DNA from: Janthinobacterium sp. FW305-129
GTDB lineage: Bacteria; Pseudomonadota; Gammaproteobacteria; Burkholderiales; Burkholderiaceae_D
Length of the DNA stretch: 64,000 nucleotides
Reading direction: 5' to 3'
NCBI RefSeq assembly: GCF_020858115.1
Contig: NZ_JACYMM010000003.1
Span: 310,001 to 374,000, forward strand
The notes under the pieces were generated by a model. The model had not been told where the DNA came from and made no database searches. It was given only the letters and a program-made list of their open reading frames with translations. Both the position numbers and the translations under genes were made by a program. Positions 1 to 8,035 of the stretch are shown piece after piece. Within the stretch, counting starts at the first letter, position 1, and every line of letters starts with the position of its first letter.

Positions 1-339
1 CGCGGCGTGCGCGTGGTCGGCGCCACTGTGACGTCGTTCGCAGGCGCCCTGCCCGGCACGCCATTGAGCGACTATTATCAGCTTGATAAAGATGCGCTGC
101 GCCAGCAACTGAACGCGTGGATACGCGCCAGCGGCCTGTTTGACGCCGTGCTCGACTTCGACGCCTGGGCGCGCGACCCGGCATATCCGCTGCGCCTGCT
201 GCCCGCCTACGACTCGGGCGACCATTTGCACCCGGGCGACGCGGGCAACCGGGCGCTGGCGGAAGGGATAGACCTGACGCTACTGTTTAACAGTAAAGAT
301 CAGTCGCCGAGGCCCGCGTACAAAGCCGTGCTCAAGTAG
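1..339 (+). CDS. SGNH/GDSL-type hydrolase, C-terminal part (5' end outside window)
   Basis: This is the 3' end of a gene that begins before the window; the frame is open from base 1 and stops at the TAG at 337-339. The visible 112 or so residues end with the block [10 protein letters not shown]. That is the DxxH block of SGNH hydrolases, which supplies the catalytic Asp and His; the GDSL serine would lie upstream. The family cleaves ester bonds in lipids, acylated sugars or similar substrates, and the substrate cannot be told here. The last 40 bases overlap the 3' end of the cysteine synthase gene on the other strand. A GTG at position 7 is in frame but is probably internal. Confidence 0.7.
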   Translation, partial: RGVRVVGATVTSFAGALPGTPLSDYYQLDKDALRQQLNAWIRASGLFDAVLDFDAWARDPAYPLRLLPAYDSGDHLHPGDAGNRALAEGIDLTLLFNSKDQSPRPAYKAVLK

Positions 340-1232
340 CGCTCGCCGAACGACGGGATGATGGTGACGATGGTCTTGCCCGCGTTTTCCGGACGGCGCG
401 CCACTTGCAGGGCGGCCCACAGGGCGGCGCCCGACGAAATGCCGACCAGCAAGCCTTCATCGCTGGCGGCCAGGCGCGCCGTGGCGAACGCATCGTCGTT
501 CTTGACGCAGATGATTTCGTCGTAGATGGCCGTGTTCAAAATCTGCGGCACGAAACCGGCGCCGATGCCCTGGATCGGATGCGGCCCCTTGGTGCCTTTC
601 GACAGCATCGGCGACGCTTCCGGTTCCACGGCGATCACTTGCAGGCCGGGCTTGCGCTCCTTCAGCACTTCGCCGATGCCGGTGATCGTGCCGCCCGTGC
701 CCACGCCGGCGACGACGATGTCCACTTGCCCATCCGTGTCACGCCAGATTTCCTCGGCCGTCGTGGCGCGGTGGATGGCGGGATTGGCGGGATTATTGAA
801 TTGCTGCAGCATCAAATAGCGCGGGTCGGCCGCCACCAGCTCTTCGGCCTTGCGGATGGCGCCCAGCATGCCTTCGCTGCCGGGCGTCAGCACCAGCTCG
901 GCGCCGTAGGCGCGCAGCAGGATGCGCCGTTCGCGGCTCATGGTGTCGGGCATGACGAGGGTGCAGCGGTAGCCGCGCGCGGCGCAGACCATGGCCAGCG
1001 CAATGCCCGTGTTGCCGCTGGTGGGCTCGACGATGACGGTATCGGGATGGATCTTGCCTGCCGCTTCCGCGGCGACGATCATGGACAGGCCGATGCGGTC
1101 CTTGACGCTGTGGGCGGGATTGTAGAATTCGAGTTTGGCCAGGATGGTGGCCACACTGCCGGCGGCGATGCGGTTGATGCGCACCAGGGGGGTGTTGCCG
1201 ATCAGTTCAGTGACGTCGTTGGCGATGTTCAT
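300..1232 (-). CDS. cysK: cysteine synthase (O-acetylserine sulfhydrylase)
   Basis: The enzyme makes L-cysteine from O-acetylserine and sulfide in the cytoplasm, using pyridoxal phosphate. The 310-residue length is usual for the family. The PLP lysine lies in HSVKDRIG (K44), the substrate loop is PTSGNTG (residues 70-76), and the phosphate-cup motif [10 protein letters not shown] is near residue 180. I chose the ATG at 1232 because GGAG lies just upstream of it; an in-frame GTG at 1244 is less likely. The sequence looks more like CysK than CysM, though the two are hard to separate without alignment. It converges with the SGNH hydrolase gene, overlapping it by 40 bases. Confidence 0.93.
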   Translation of the reverse strand: MNIANDVTELIGNTPLVRINRIAAGSVATILAKLEFYNPAHSVKDRIGLSMIVAAEAAGKIHPDTVIVEPTSGNTGIALAMVCAARGYRCTLVMPDTMSRERRILLRAYGAELVLTPGSEGMLGAIRKAEELVAADPRYLMLQQFNNPANPAIHRATTAEEIWRDTDGQVDIVVAGVGTGGTITGIGEVLKERKPGLQVIAVEPEASPMLSKGTKGPHPIQGIGAGFVPQILNTAIYDEIICVKNDDAFATARLAASDEGLLVGISSGAALWAALQVARRPENAGKTIVTIIPSFGERYLSTALYAGLGD

Positions 1233-1280
1233 GGGAGTCTCCACAGCAATTACAGAAGAAACCAGTCTACCGCTTTTTCA

Positions 1281-1305
1281 CGGCAGCGCACGTGGTGCGC
1301 TGCCG
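1281..1305. other. perfect 11-bp stem-loop between the FKBP and cysK genes
   Basis: CGGCAGCGCAC and its exact reverse complement are separated by three bases. The element lies just after the FKBP stop codon and about 50 bases before the cysK start on the same (minus) strand. There is no T-run on the minus-strand 3' side, so it is not a textbook intrinsic terminator. It may stabilise the FKBP mRNA 3' end or terminate weakly. Confidence 0.55.
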
Positions 1306-1316
1306 AAACTGAACAA

Positions 1317-1781
1317 TTACTTCACGTCCAGCAGTTCCACGTCGAAGATCAGTGCCGAGTTCGGCGGAATGTCGCCATTGCCGGCGCCGCGCGGGCCGTA
1401 AGCCAGTTCGCCAGGAATGATCAGGGTGCGCTTGCCGCCCACTTTCATGCCGGCCACGCCCTGGTCCCAGCCCTTGATGACCATGCCCTTGCCCAGCGGG
1501 AAGTCGAACGGGCCACGGCCCACGGAGCTGTCGAACTTCTTGCCGCGCGAATCTTTCGCCAGCGGACGGTACAGCCAGCCCGTGTAGTGCACGACCACGG
1601 TATTGCCGGCGGACGCTTCCTTGCCCGTGCCGACCTTGTTGTCGATCAAGATCAATTTATCGGCGACAGGGCCGGGGCTCAGCGATACGGCCGAGGCGGG
1701 AACAGGCGCTGGCGCCTGTGCCTGCGCCAGCGACGCGGCGACGGAGCAGATCAGGGCAAACAAAACGGAGCTACGCGTCAT
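1317..1781 (-). CDS. FKBP-type peptidyl-prolyl cis-trans isomerase, exported
   Basis: This is a prolyl isomerase that assists protein folding. The 154-residue product begins with a signal peptide (MTRSSVLFALICSVAASLAQAQA), so it should act in the periplasm. One FKBP domain fills residues 50-154 with the family's core blocks: VVVHYTGWL, FDSS, FPLGKGMVIKGWDQGVAGMKVGG, LAYGPRGAG and LIFDVELL. The frame is open upstream to 1862, but only the ATG at 1781 gives a sensible signal peptide. It is a minimal, single-domain member without the dimerisation domain of FkpA or Mip. Confidence 0.9.
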   Translation of the reverse strand: MTRSSVLFALICSVAASLAQAQAPAPVPASAVSLSPGPVADKLILIDNKVGTGKEASAGNTVVVHYTGWLYRPLAKDSRGKKFDSSVGRGPFDFPLGKGMVIKGWDQGVAGMKVGGKRTLIIPGELAYGPRGAGNGDIPPNSALIFDVELLDVK

Positions 1782-1875
1782 GATGTATTCTTTCAGTGAG
1801 TTTCGGTGAGATCTCTGCCAATGCAAGAGGCAGGGAACGCCAATCATAGCAAACCGCCGCAACGATAGGAAAAAC

Positions 1876-2394
1876 TTGTCGCCCGATATCCATAGCCCCC
1901 GCCTGTTTTACGCGCTGTGGCCCGATGCGGCCACGCGCGCGGCCCTGGCCGCCTGGCAGGCGTTGCTGGACGGCAAGCCCGTGCGCCCGGAAAAGCTGCA
2001 CCTGACCCTGGCCTTCCTGGGCCAGCGCCCGGCCAGCGAGCTGCCGGCCCTGCAAGATATCCTGGAACAATTGCCGGCGCGTCCCATGCCCTTGCTGTTC
2101 GACCACGCCAGTCATTTTACGCAGCTGGCGCTGGCCTGGGCCGCCCTGGCGCAACCGTCGCCCGCCCTGCTGGACTTGCGCGCGGCCTGCATGCATGCGC
2201 TGGCGCAACAGGGGCTGGCGCCGCGCTTCGAGCACGACCGTTTTACGCCCCACGTGACCCTGACGCGCCAGGCGCCGCCGCCGGCAAGCCAGGACTTCGC
2301 GCCCATCGCCTGGCAGGCGGACGAACTGGTGCTGGTGGAATCGCTGAAAAGCAGCGGCGACTACCGCATCCTGGCCAGCCGCAAACTGACTTAA
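1876..2394 (+). CDS. thpR: RNA 2',3'-cyclic phosphodiesterase (2H family)
   Basis: This small cytoplasmic 2H-superfamily protein hydrolyses 2',3'-cyclic phosphate ends of RNA; the family was first described as 2'-5' RNA ligase. Both signature motifs are present: HLTL at H42 and HVTL at H126, in a 172-residue protein of usual length. The best start is a TTG at 1876 preceded by AGGAAAA, and no ATG lies near the conserved N-terminus (RLFYALWPD). It is divergent from the FKBP gene and convergent with tcdA. Its stop codon lies in the first copy of a 14-bp tandem repeat. Confidence 0.88.
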   Translation: MSPDIHSPRLFYALWPDAATRAALAAWQALLDGKPVRPEKLHLTLAFLGQRPASELPALQDILEQLPARPMPLLFDHASHFTQLALAWAALAQPSPALLDLRAACMHALAQQGLAPRFEHDRFTPHVTLTRQAPPPASQDFAPIAWQADELVLVESLKSSGDYRILASRKLT

Positions 2395-2428
2395 GCGGCG
2401 TGACTTAAGCGGCGTGGCTTAGGCGGCG
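2387..2428. repeat. 14-bp tandem repeat, three copies, spanning both convergent stop codons
   Basis: Copies TGACTTAAGCGGCG at 2387-2400 and 2401-2414 are identical. The third copy at 2415-2428 differs at two positions (TGGCTTAGGCGGCG). Copy 1 contains the TAA of thpR, and copy 3 contains the reverse-strand TAA of tcdA. The middle copy holds TTAA, which reads as a stop on both strands. Confidence 0.9.
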
Positions 2429-3276
2429 TCCGGCACCGCCACTGGCTCGGCGGCAACTTTGTCCTGGCGCAAGCTTTTCAGTGCATGGGCGGCCGCCACC
2501 ATGCCGAAGCTGGCCGTCACCACCACGCTGGAGCCAAAGCCGGCGCAATTGAGGCCCGTCACGCCGGCGGGCGTGCTGCCATCGATGGCGCACGCTTCCG
2601 CGCTCTCGGGCGTGCTCAGCGGTTCCATGGAAAACACGGCGTCGACATTGAATTTGTTTTTGATGCCGCGAGGAAAGCCATATTCGGTGCGCAACAGTTT
2701 GCGCACGCGCTTGAGCAGCGGTTCCTGCTCCGTCTTCGACAGGTCGCGCACGGCGATCAGAGTCGGGTCCGTCTGCCCGCCCGCGCTGCCGATGGTCAGC
2801 ATCGGTACATTGCGCGCGCGGCAATACGCAATCACGGCCGCTTTCGCCTTGGCATTGTCGATGGCGTCGACCAGGTAGTCGAAATCGCGCCCGCCCAGCA
2901 ACTGCTCCAGGTTATCGGGAGTAATAAAATCCTCGATCTGCGTGACCTGGCACAAGGGGTTGATCAATTCGATGCGTTCGGCCAGGGCCGTGATCTTGGC
3001 CTTGCCGATGGTGTCGCTCATGGCCTGGATCTGGCGATTGATGTTCGATTCGGCAACATTGTCGAGGTCGATCAGGGTCAGGCGGCCGATGGCGCTGCGC
3101 GCCAGTGCCTCGACGATCCAGGAACCGACGCCGCCCACGCCGATCACACACACGTGGGCGGCGCGGAAGCGGGCCAAAGCGGGCGCGCCGTACAGGCGGG
3201 CAATGCCGCCGAAACGCCGCTCAAAATCGATCTCGGTCAAGTCCATGGAAATTAGTTCATTGGTGGAGGTATGCAT
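2419..3276 (-). CDS. tcdA: tRNA threonylcarbamoyladenosine dehydratase
   Basis: The enzyme is an E1-like ATP-dependent protein that cyclises the t6A modification at tRNA position 37 to ct6A. The N-terminus carries RRFGGIARLYG and the nucleotide-binding loop GVGGVGSW (about residues 46-53). Conserved blocks DLDNVAESNINRQ, DAIDNAKAK and GSAGGQTDPT follow, as in E. coli TcdA/CsdL. The length of 285 residues is a little above usual. An internal ATG at 3246 is an alternative start, and neither has a clear ribosome site. A tsaC homologue, which acts earlier in the same tRNA modification, is encoded at 9661-10683. Confidence 0.92.
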   Translation of the reverse strand: MHTSTNELISMDLTEIDFERRFGGIARLYGAPALARFRAAHVCVIGVGGVGSWIVEALARSAIGRLTLIDLDNVAESNINRQIQAMSDTIGKAKITALAERIELINPLCQVTQIEDFITPDNLEQLLGGRDFDYLVDAIDNAKAKAAVIAYCRARNVPMLTIGSAGGQTDPTLIAVRDLSKTEQEPLLKRVRKLLRTEYGFPRGIKNKFNVDAVFSMEPLSTPESAEACAIDGSTPAGVTGLNCAGFGSSVVVTASFGMVAAAHALKSLRQDKVAAEPVAVPDAA

Positions 3277-3389
3277 GGCGCCATTTTAACGGACACTGCG
3301 CTGGCGGATATTCTAAAATAGCCGGATTGACACAGCGACAAGGCCAGACTGTCGCCGCGCCCCCACACCGCCCACCACGAGAACTCGCC

Positions 3390-4598
3390 ATGACCACTCC
3401 CCTGTTCGACTCCGTTCCCGGCTTTGACCAGCCCATCGCCGTGCTCAAGCATTGCCACGACAAGATCCGCAAGCAGCTGAGCACATTGCAAAACCTGCTG
3501 GCCCACCTGGTGCAGCACGGCAACACGGCGGACGCGCAGCAGGCGGCCAAGGCAGTGTTGCAATATTTCAATAAAGCCGCCCATCTGCACCATGACGATG
3601 AAGAGCAGGATCTGATGCCCATGCTGCAAGCGACCGCTACGGGCGACGATGCGGCCCTGCTGGTGACCCTGGTGCCGGAAATCCTCGCCGACCACCAGCG
3701 CATGGACCAGGCCTGGCTGACCCTGCGCCCGGAACTCGATGCCATCGCGGCCGGCACGGGCGTGCAGCTGTCGGCCCATGGCGTGCGCGACTATGTGGCC
3801 GCCTACCAGGCCCACATGAGCAAGGAAGAGGGCCAGCTGGCACCGATGGCCAAGCGCCTGTTCAGCGCGCAGCAGATGGAGCAGCTGGGCACGGCCATGC
3901 AGCGCCGCCGCGGCATCGCGCCCGATGCAGCGGAAGCCCCCGTGCAGGCAGACCCGGCCGCCGTGCTGGCAGCCATGCGCACCGATTACGTCCAGTCCAG
4001 CCTGAGCGAGACGGATGTGCTGGCCGATCCCATCGCCCAGTTCCAGAAATGGTTTGCCGAGGCCGTCAACGCGCAAGTGATGGAGCCGAACGCCATGGAC
4101 CTGGCCACCGTCAGTGCGGACGGCAAACCCAGCTCGCGCATCGTGCTGATCAAGCAATTCGACGAACGGGGCTTTACCTGGTACACGAATTACCACAGCG
4201 ATAAGGGCCGGCAGCTGGAACACAACCCGCACGCCGCGCTGCTGTTCTTCTGGCGCGAGCTGGAGCGGCAGGTGCGCATCGAGGGCACGGTGGTGAAAAC
4301 CACGGCGGCCGAGAGCGACGAGTATTTCAATGTGCGCCCCCTGCAAAGCCGGCTGTCCGCCATTGCCTCGCAGCAAAGCGCGCCCATCGCCGACCGTGCC
4401 GCGCTGGAAAGCCATTACGAGGCCGTGGCCGCCGCCGTCGGCGACGCGCAGCCGCCGCGCCCTGCCCACTGGGGCGGCTACCGTTTGCAACCGGAACGCA
4501 TCGAATTCTGGCAGGGACGCCGTTCGCGCTTCCACGACCGCATCGTGTTTACACGCGGTGCTGACGGGCAATGGAGCATGCAACGCTTGCAACCATAA
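3390..4598 (+). CDS. pdxH: hemerythrin domain fused to pyridoxamine 5'-phosphate oxidase
   Basis: One uninterrupted frame of 402 residues joins two proteins. Residues 15-160 are a hemerythrin-like helical bundle, with candidate di-iron ligands H21/H23, H65-H68 with E71, H102, H142 and E146. Residues 196-402 form a complete PdxH, which oxidises pyridoxamine or pyridoxine 5'-phosphate to PLP using FMN. It has the expected blocks SSRIVLIKQFD, WYTNYHSDKG, QVRIEG, LSAIASQQS and WQGRRSRFHDR. The linker (about 175-195) is Ala/Pro-rich. The start is the ATG at 3390. An internal ATG at 3975 is where a stand-alone PdxH would begin, but no ribosome site precedes it. The frame remains open upstream to 3105, over tcdA, without homology. 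Confidence 0.9.
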   Translation: MTTPLFDSVPGFDQPIAVLKHCHDKIRKQLSTLQNLLAHLVQHGNTADAQQAAKAVLQYFNKAAHLHHDDEEQDLMPMLQATATGDDAALLVTLVPEILADHQRMDQAWLTLRPELDAIAAGTGVQLSAHGVRDYVAAYQAHMSKEEGQLAPMAKRLFSAQQMEQLGTAMQRRRGIAPDAAEAPVQADPAAVLAAMRTDYVQSSLSETDVLADPIAQFQKWFAEAVNAQVMEPNAMDLATVSADGKPSSRIVLIKQFDERGFTWYTNYHSDKGRQLEHNPHAALLFFWRELERQVRIEGTVVKTTAAESDEYFNVRPLQSRLSAIASQQSAPIADRAALESHYEAVAAAVGDAQPPRPAHWGGYRLQPERIEFWQGRRSRFHDRIVFTRGADGQWSMQRLQP

Positions 4599-4725
4599 GC
4601 AGGACAGTCAAGGCGGCGCAAAGCAAGCTGTGCAATATCAGTGTAGGCTATGAGGGTAGAAGTTACTAAATGACATTGTTTCTCAATTTGCGGCCTCAAC
4701 AGCGGCCGCTTGATTGGAGGCCATT

Positions 4726-5973
4726 TTGTTTGTACAAAACCAACTCAAGTCCTGGATTGCCGGCATCCGCAGCAAGACCGCCTTGCCGCTGCGCATAGAA
4801 TTGTGGAACGGCCAGCACGTTGACCTGTCCAGCGAAGCGCCCCGCGTCACCATCCGCCTGCCGACCGTCGCCTCGGCCCGCTATCTGCTGAACCCCTCGC
4901 TGGCCAATCTGGGTTCGGCCTATGTGGAAGGCAATATCGAGGTCAAGGGGACGGCGATGGACATGATTTCCATCTGCAATGCCCTGGCGCGCAACACCTT
5001 GAAACCGGAAGGCAAGCTGGCCCGCATCGTGCGCAGCTTTACGCACGACAAGAGCAAGGATGCCGAAGCCATCCGCTACCATTACGACGTGTCGAATGCC
5101 TTCTACGAGCAATTCCTCGACCCCGCCCTCGTGTATTCCTGCGCCTATTTCGAACACGGCGACGAAACCCTGGCGCAGGCGCAAGTCAAGAAGATCGACC
5201 ATATCCTGAAGAAAATCCAGCTGCAGCCGGGCCAGACCCTGCTCGACATCGGCTGCGGCTGGGGCGCGCTCGTTATTCGTGCCGCGCAGCAATATGGCGC
5301 CCGCTGCGTGGGCGTGACCCTGTCGGAAAACCAGTACGCGCTGGCGCGTGAGCGCGTGGCGGCGGCCGGCCTGGCCCACCTGATCGATATCCGCCTGCAG
5401 GACTACCGCGACGTGACGGGCCAATTCGACCGCATCACCAGCGTGGGCATGTTCGAGCACGTGGGCCTCAAGCATTTACCCGAGTACTTTTCCATCGTCA
5501 ACAAGCTGCTGGCGCCGGACGGCATGGCGATGAACCACGGCATCACCTCCACCGACCCGGAGAATGGCGAAACGCCGTACGGGGGCGGCGAATTCATCGA
5601 AAAATATGTGTTTCCGCACGGCGAACTGGCGCACATCGGCAATGTCCTGAAAACCATGCAGCAAGGGGGGCTGGAAGTGCTGGACGTGGAAAACCTGCGG
5701 CGCCACTATGCGCGCACCTGCGCCCTGTGGACGGAGAATTTCGAAGCCCATGCCGAACAGATCCGTCCGCTGGCGGGCGAGCGGCGCTTCCGCATCTGGC
5801 ATGTCTACCTGGCCGGCTGCGCCTATGCCTTCGAGCAAGATTTGATCAGCCTGTACCAGATCGTCTGCGTCAAGGCGGGCCGGCGCTCTTCCACTCTGCC
5901 CTGGTCGCGCAACTACATGTATGCGCAGGAGAATACGCAGGAAACAAGGCCGGCGCCCGTGCTCACGCCCTGA
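4726..5973 (+). CDS. cyclopropane-fatty-acyl-phospholipid synthase family methyltransferase
   Basis: This SAM-dependent enzyme is of the CFA synthase family, which adds a methylene to unsaturated membrane lipids. The N-terminal lipid-binding region (LGSAYVEGNIEVKG) is followed by YHYDVSNAFYEQFLDP and the SAM loop LLDIGCGWGAL. Later family blocks are VTLSENQ, FEHVG and EKYVFPHGEL, followed by the C-terminal WTENFEAH...RIWHVYLAGCA. The length of 415 residues is usual. The start is a TTG at 4726 with GGAGG five bases upstream. A GCGGCC/GGCCGC hairpin lies just before the ribosome site (4690-4709). Whether it makes cyclopropane or another methylated fatty acid is not visible. Confidence 0.87.
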   Translation: MFVQNQLKSWIAGIRSKTALPLRIELWNGQHVDLSSEAPRVTIRLPTVASARYLLNPSLANLGSAYVEGNIEVKGTAMDMISICNALARNTLKPEGKLARIVRSFTHDKSKDAEAIRYHYDVSNAFYEQFLDPALVYSCAYFEHGDETLAQAQVKKIDHILKKIQLQPGQTLLDIGCGWGALVIRAAQQYGARCVGVTLSENQYALARERVAAAGLAHLIDIRLQDYRDVTGQFDRITSVGMFEHVGLKHLPEYFSIVNKLLAPDGMAMNHGITSTDPENGETPYGGGEFIEKYVFPHGELAHIGNVLKTMQQGGLEVLDVENLRRHYARTCALWTENFEAHAEQIRPLAGERRFRIWHVYLAGCAYAFEQDLISLYQIVCVKAGRRSSTLPWSRNYMYAQENTQETRPAPVLTP

Positions 5974-5989
5974 CAGGCGCGCGGAGCGT

Positions 5990-6523
5990 TTACTTCAGGC
6001 GCCCCGCATACATGGCGCGGAATTTCTCCACCTTGGGCGCGACGACCAGGGCGCAATAGCCCTGCAAGGGATGCTGTTCCACATAATTCTGGTGGTAATC
6101 CTCGGCCCGGTAAAAGACTTGCGCCGACGCAAGTTGCGTGACGATCGGTGCATCCCATACGCCGGCCATCTCGGCCAGCACCTTGCGCGCCACTGTTTCC
6201 TGTTCGGCCGACTGGTAATAGATGACGGAACGGTATTGCGTGCCGACATCGTTCCCCTGGCGATTCAGGGTGGTGGGATCGTGCAGCGTAAAAAAGATTT
6301 CCAGCAAGTCGTGATAGCTGATGACGGCCGGATCGAATTCCAGGCGCACCACTTCCGCGTGACCCGTGTCGCCCGTGCAAATCTGTTCGTACGTGGGATC
6401 GGGCACACTGCCCCCCGTGTAGCCGGACTCGACGCGCGTCACGCCGCGCACTTCCCCGTACACGGCGGCCAGGCACCAGAAACAGCCACCGCCCAGTACC
6501 GCCACTTCCGTCTGTTGATTCAT
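5990..6523 (-). CDS. msrA: peptide-methionine (S)-S-oxide reductase
   Basis: MsrA repairs oxidised methionine (S-sulfoxide) in proteins. The catalytic motif GCFWC is at residues 13-17 (C14), followed by GYTGG, GHAEVV, DVGTQYRS and DYHQNY, all typical. The product is 177 residues. The ATG at 6523 has GGGAGGA upstream, so an earlier in-frame ATG at 6538 is not needed. No msrB is adjacent. The gene converges with the CFA-type methyltransferase gene, with a 16-base gap. Confidence 0.95.
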   Translation of the reverse strand: MNQQTEVAVLGGGCFWCLAAVYGEVRGVTRVESGYTGGSVPDPTYEQICTGDTGHAEVVRLEFDPAVISYHDLLEIFFTLHDPTTLNRQGNDVGTQYRSVIYYQSAEQETVARKVLAEMAGVWDAPIVTQLASAQVFYRAEDYHQNYVEQHPLQGYCALVVAPKVEKFRAMYAGRLK

Positions 6524-6699
6524 GATGTCCTCCCGCAACGCTACTGCGACTTATCATTTCACCACTGTAACGCAAAGCCCCATGGCCTGCAGCGCCGCTT
6601 GAAACGGTGCGTAGCGCACCGCACATAGGGCCAGGCCGGCCACGATTGCGCTGGCGCCGCCGATTTTTGGCATAATGTCAGCAAATAGACAGGTCACCC

Positions 6700-7206
6700 A
6701 TGAACACACGCTCTCCCCGCGCGCCCGCGCAAGAATTCGATACGACACATTTCCGGCAGGCACTGTCGCAGTTTGCCACGGGCGTGACGGTCATCACGAC
6801 GCGCCTGGCCGACGGCAGTTTCCGCGGCTTGACGGCCAGTTCCTTCAATTCCGTTTCGCTGTCGCCGCCTCTGGTGCTGTGGAGCCTTGGTTCCGTGGCG
6901 AACAGCATGCCCATCTTCAGCGGCAACTCGCATTACGTCATCAACGTGCTGGGCGCCGACCAGGCGGAACTGGCGACGCGCTTTTCGCGCCGCACGCCAA
7001 ATCCCTTCGACGACGTCGAGTATGAACTGTCGCGCACGGGCCAGCCCATCCTGAAAGGCGCGTCGGCCTGGTTCGAATGCCACAACCGCAGCCGCTATCC
7101 GGAAGGCGACCACGTCATTTTCGTGGGCGAAGTGGAACAATGCGCGTTTGCCGCGCAAGCGCCCTTGATCTTCCACAATGGAAAGTTCAATACACCGCAA
7201 GCCTGA
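6700..7206 (+). CDS. flavin reductase family protein
   Basis: This 168-residue FMN-binding split-barrel protein is of the flavin reductase (HpaC/RutF-like) type. Family blocks are FRQALSQFATGVTVIT, GLTASSFNSVSLSPPLVLW and FVGEVEQ near the C-terminus. Such proteins reduce FMN or FAD with NAD(P)H, usually for a partner monooxygenase. No monooxygenase gene is nearby, so the partner is unknown. A strong bidirectional terminator follows directly. Confidence 0.85.
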   Translation: MNTRSPRAPAQEFDTTHFRQALSQFATGVTVITTRLADGSFRGLTASSFNSVSLSPPLVLWSLGSVANSMPIFSGNSHYVINVLGADQAELATRFSRRTPNPFDDVEYELSRTGQPILKGASAWFECHNRSRYPEGDHVIFVGEVEQCAFAAQAPLIFHNGKFNTPQA

Positions 7207-7216
7207 GCCGCGGCAC

Positions 7217-7246
7217 AAAAAAAAATCCGCCGAGGCGGATTTTTTT
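7217..7246. terminator. bidirectional intrinsic terminator
   Basis: The stem ATCCGCC/GGCGGAT is flanked by an A-run on the left and a T-run on the right. It can end the flavin reductase transcript (+) and the OmpW-family transcript (-). Confidence 0.9.
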
Positions 7247-7249
7247 GCA

Positions 7250-7936
7250 TTACAGGGTGAAGTTATACCCGATGCTGATGCTCACGGCGAGCGGATCGAG
7301 CTTGATGTCCTGCGTCTGCCCCGTCGAGAATTTCGCCTTGGTTTTCAGGAAGGTCTTGACCACGGCCACATCGGCAAACCAGCGCTCGTTGAGGGCCAGG
7401 GTGCTGCCGACCACCAGGCTGCCTGCCAGCTTGTTGTCCATGCGGTAGGTGACGGGCGATCCACCCGGATCCAGCAAGGCCGTCATCTGGCCCGAGCCTT
7501 TTTCCTTCTGGAAATAGGCATACGTCAAGCCTGCGCCCACGTACGGACGGATCATCGCATTGGGCTGGAAGAAACGGTACTGGATGAAGGCCGTCGGCGG
7601 CAAGGCTTCCGCCGTGCCCAGCTTGCCCGTGCCCTTGATGGAACCATCGCCGATCAAGTCATGCTTGTACGGCACGCCCAGGATCATTTCAGCGGAAATA
7701 TTGTCCGTGATCATGTAGGCAAAGGTCAGGATGGGCTTGGTATCCGCCTTGACATCGGCCTTCGTGCCCGGCAGTGCAGGCGCGGAAATGTCGCCACTGT
7801 CCACGTGCGGCGTGATCTTGTTGAGGCCAGCCTTGGCCATCCAGGTGCCTGCGCTTTGCGCCGAAGCGCCCGTCGCCATGGCCATCGCGGCAGCCGCGGC
7901 CAGCACGCGTACGGCGGTATTCAAACGATTCTTCAT
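7250..7936 (-). CDS. OmpW-family outer membrane beta-barrel protein
   Basis: This 228-residue protein has a clear signal peptide (residues 1-26, ending in ATGASAQS), followed by an OmpW-type small barrel. The family pattern is visible in PILTFAYMITDNISAEMILGVPYKHDL, LPPTAFIQYRFF, IRPYVGAGLTYAYF and the final strand VSISIGYNF. OmpW proteins are eight-stranded barrels thought to let small hydrophobic molecules cross the outer membrane. The last residue is Leu rather than the usual terminal Phe. The ATG at 7936 has AGGAGA upstream. The leader AGGAGACAAG is almost identical to that of the next gene, the GDSL lipoprotein. Confidence 0.88.
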   Translation of the reverse strand: MKNRLNTAVRVLAAAAAMAMATGASAQSAGTWMAKAGLNKITPHVDSGDISAPALPGTKADVKADTKPILTFAYMITDNISAEMILGVPYKHDLIGDGSIKGTGKLGTAEALPPTAFIQYRFFQPNAMIRPYVGAGLTYAYFQKEKGSGQMTALLDPGGSPVTYRMDNKLAGSLVVGSTLALNERWFADVAVVKTFLKTKAKFSTGQTQDIKLDPLAVSISIGYNFTL

Positions 7937-8035
7937 CTTGTCTCCTGATTCAGTATGTGCGGAGTGTTCCGCTTTCGAGTCTTGTCGCTGCCGGCACCGG
8001 CCTCGCCTCGCAGGCACAGCCGGTGCGGCCATCCC

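Noticed and set aside
405-1799. A 464-codon open frame on the plus strand
   Set aside because: It is antisense to cysK and the FKBP gene; both real genes have clear motifs.
3975-4598. Separate pdxH gene starting at the internal ATG
   Set aside because: No ribosome site precedes the ATG at 3975, and the frame continues without a stop from the hemerythrin part.
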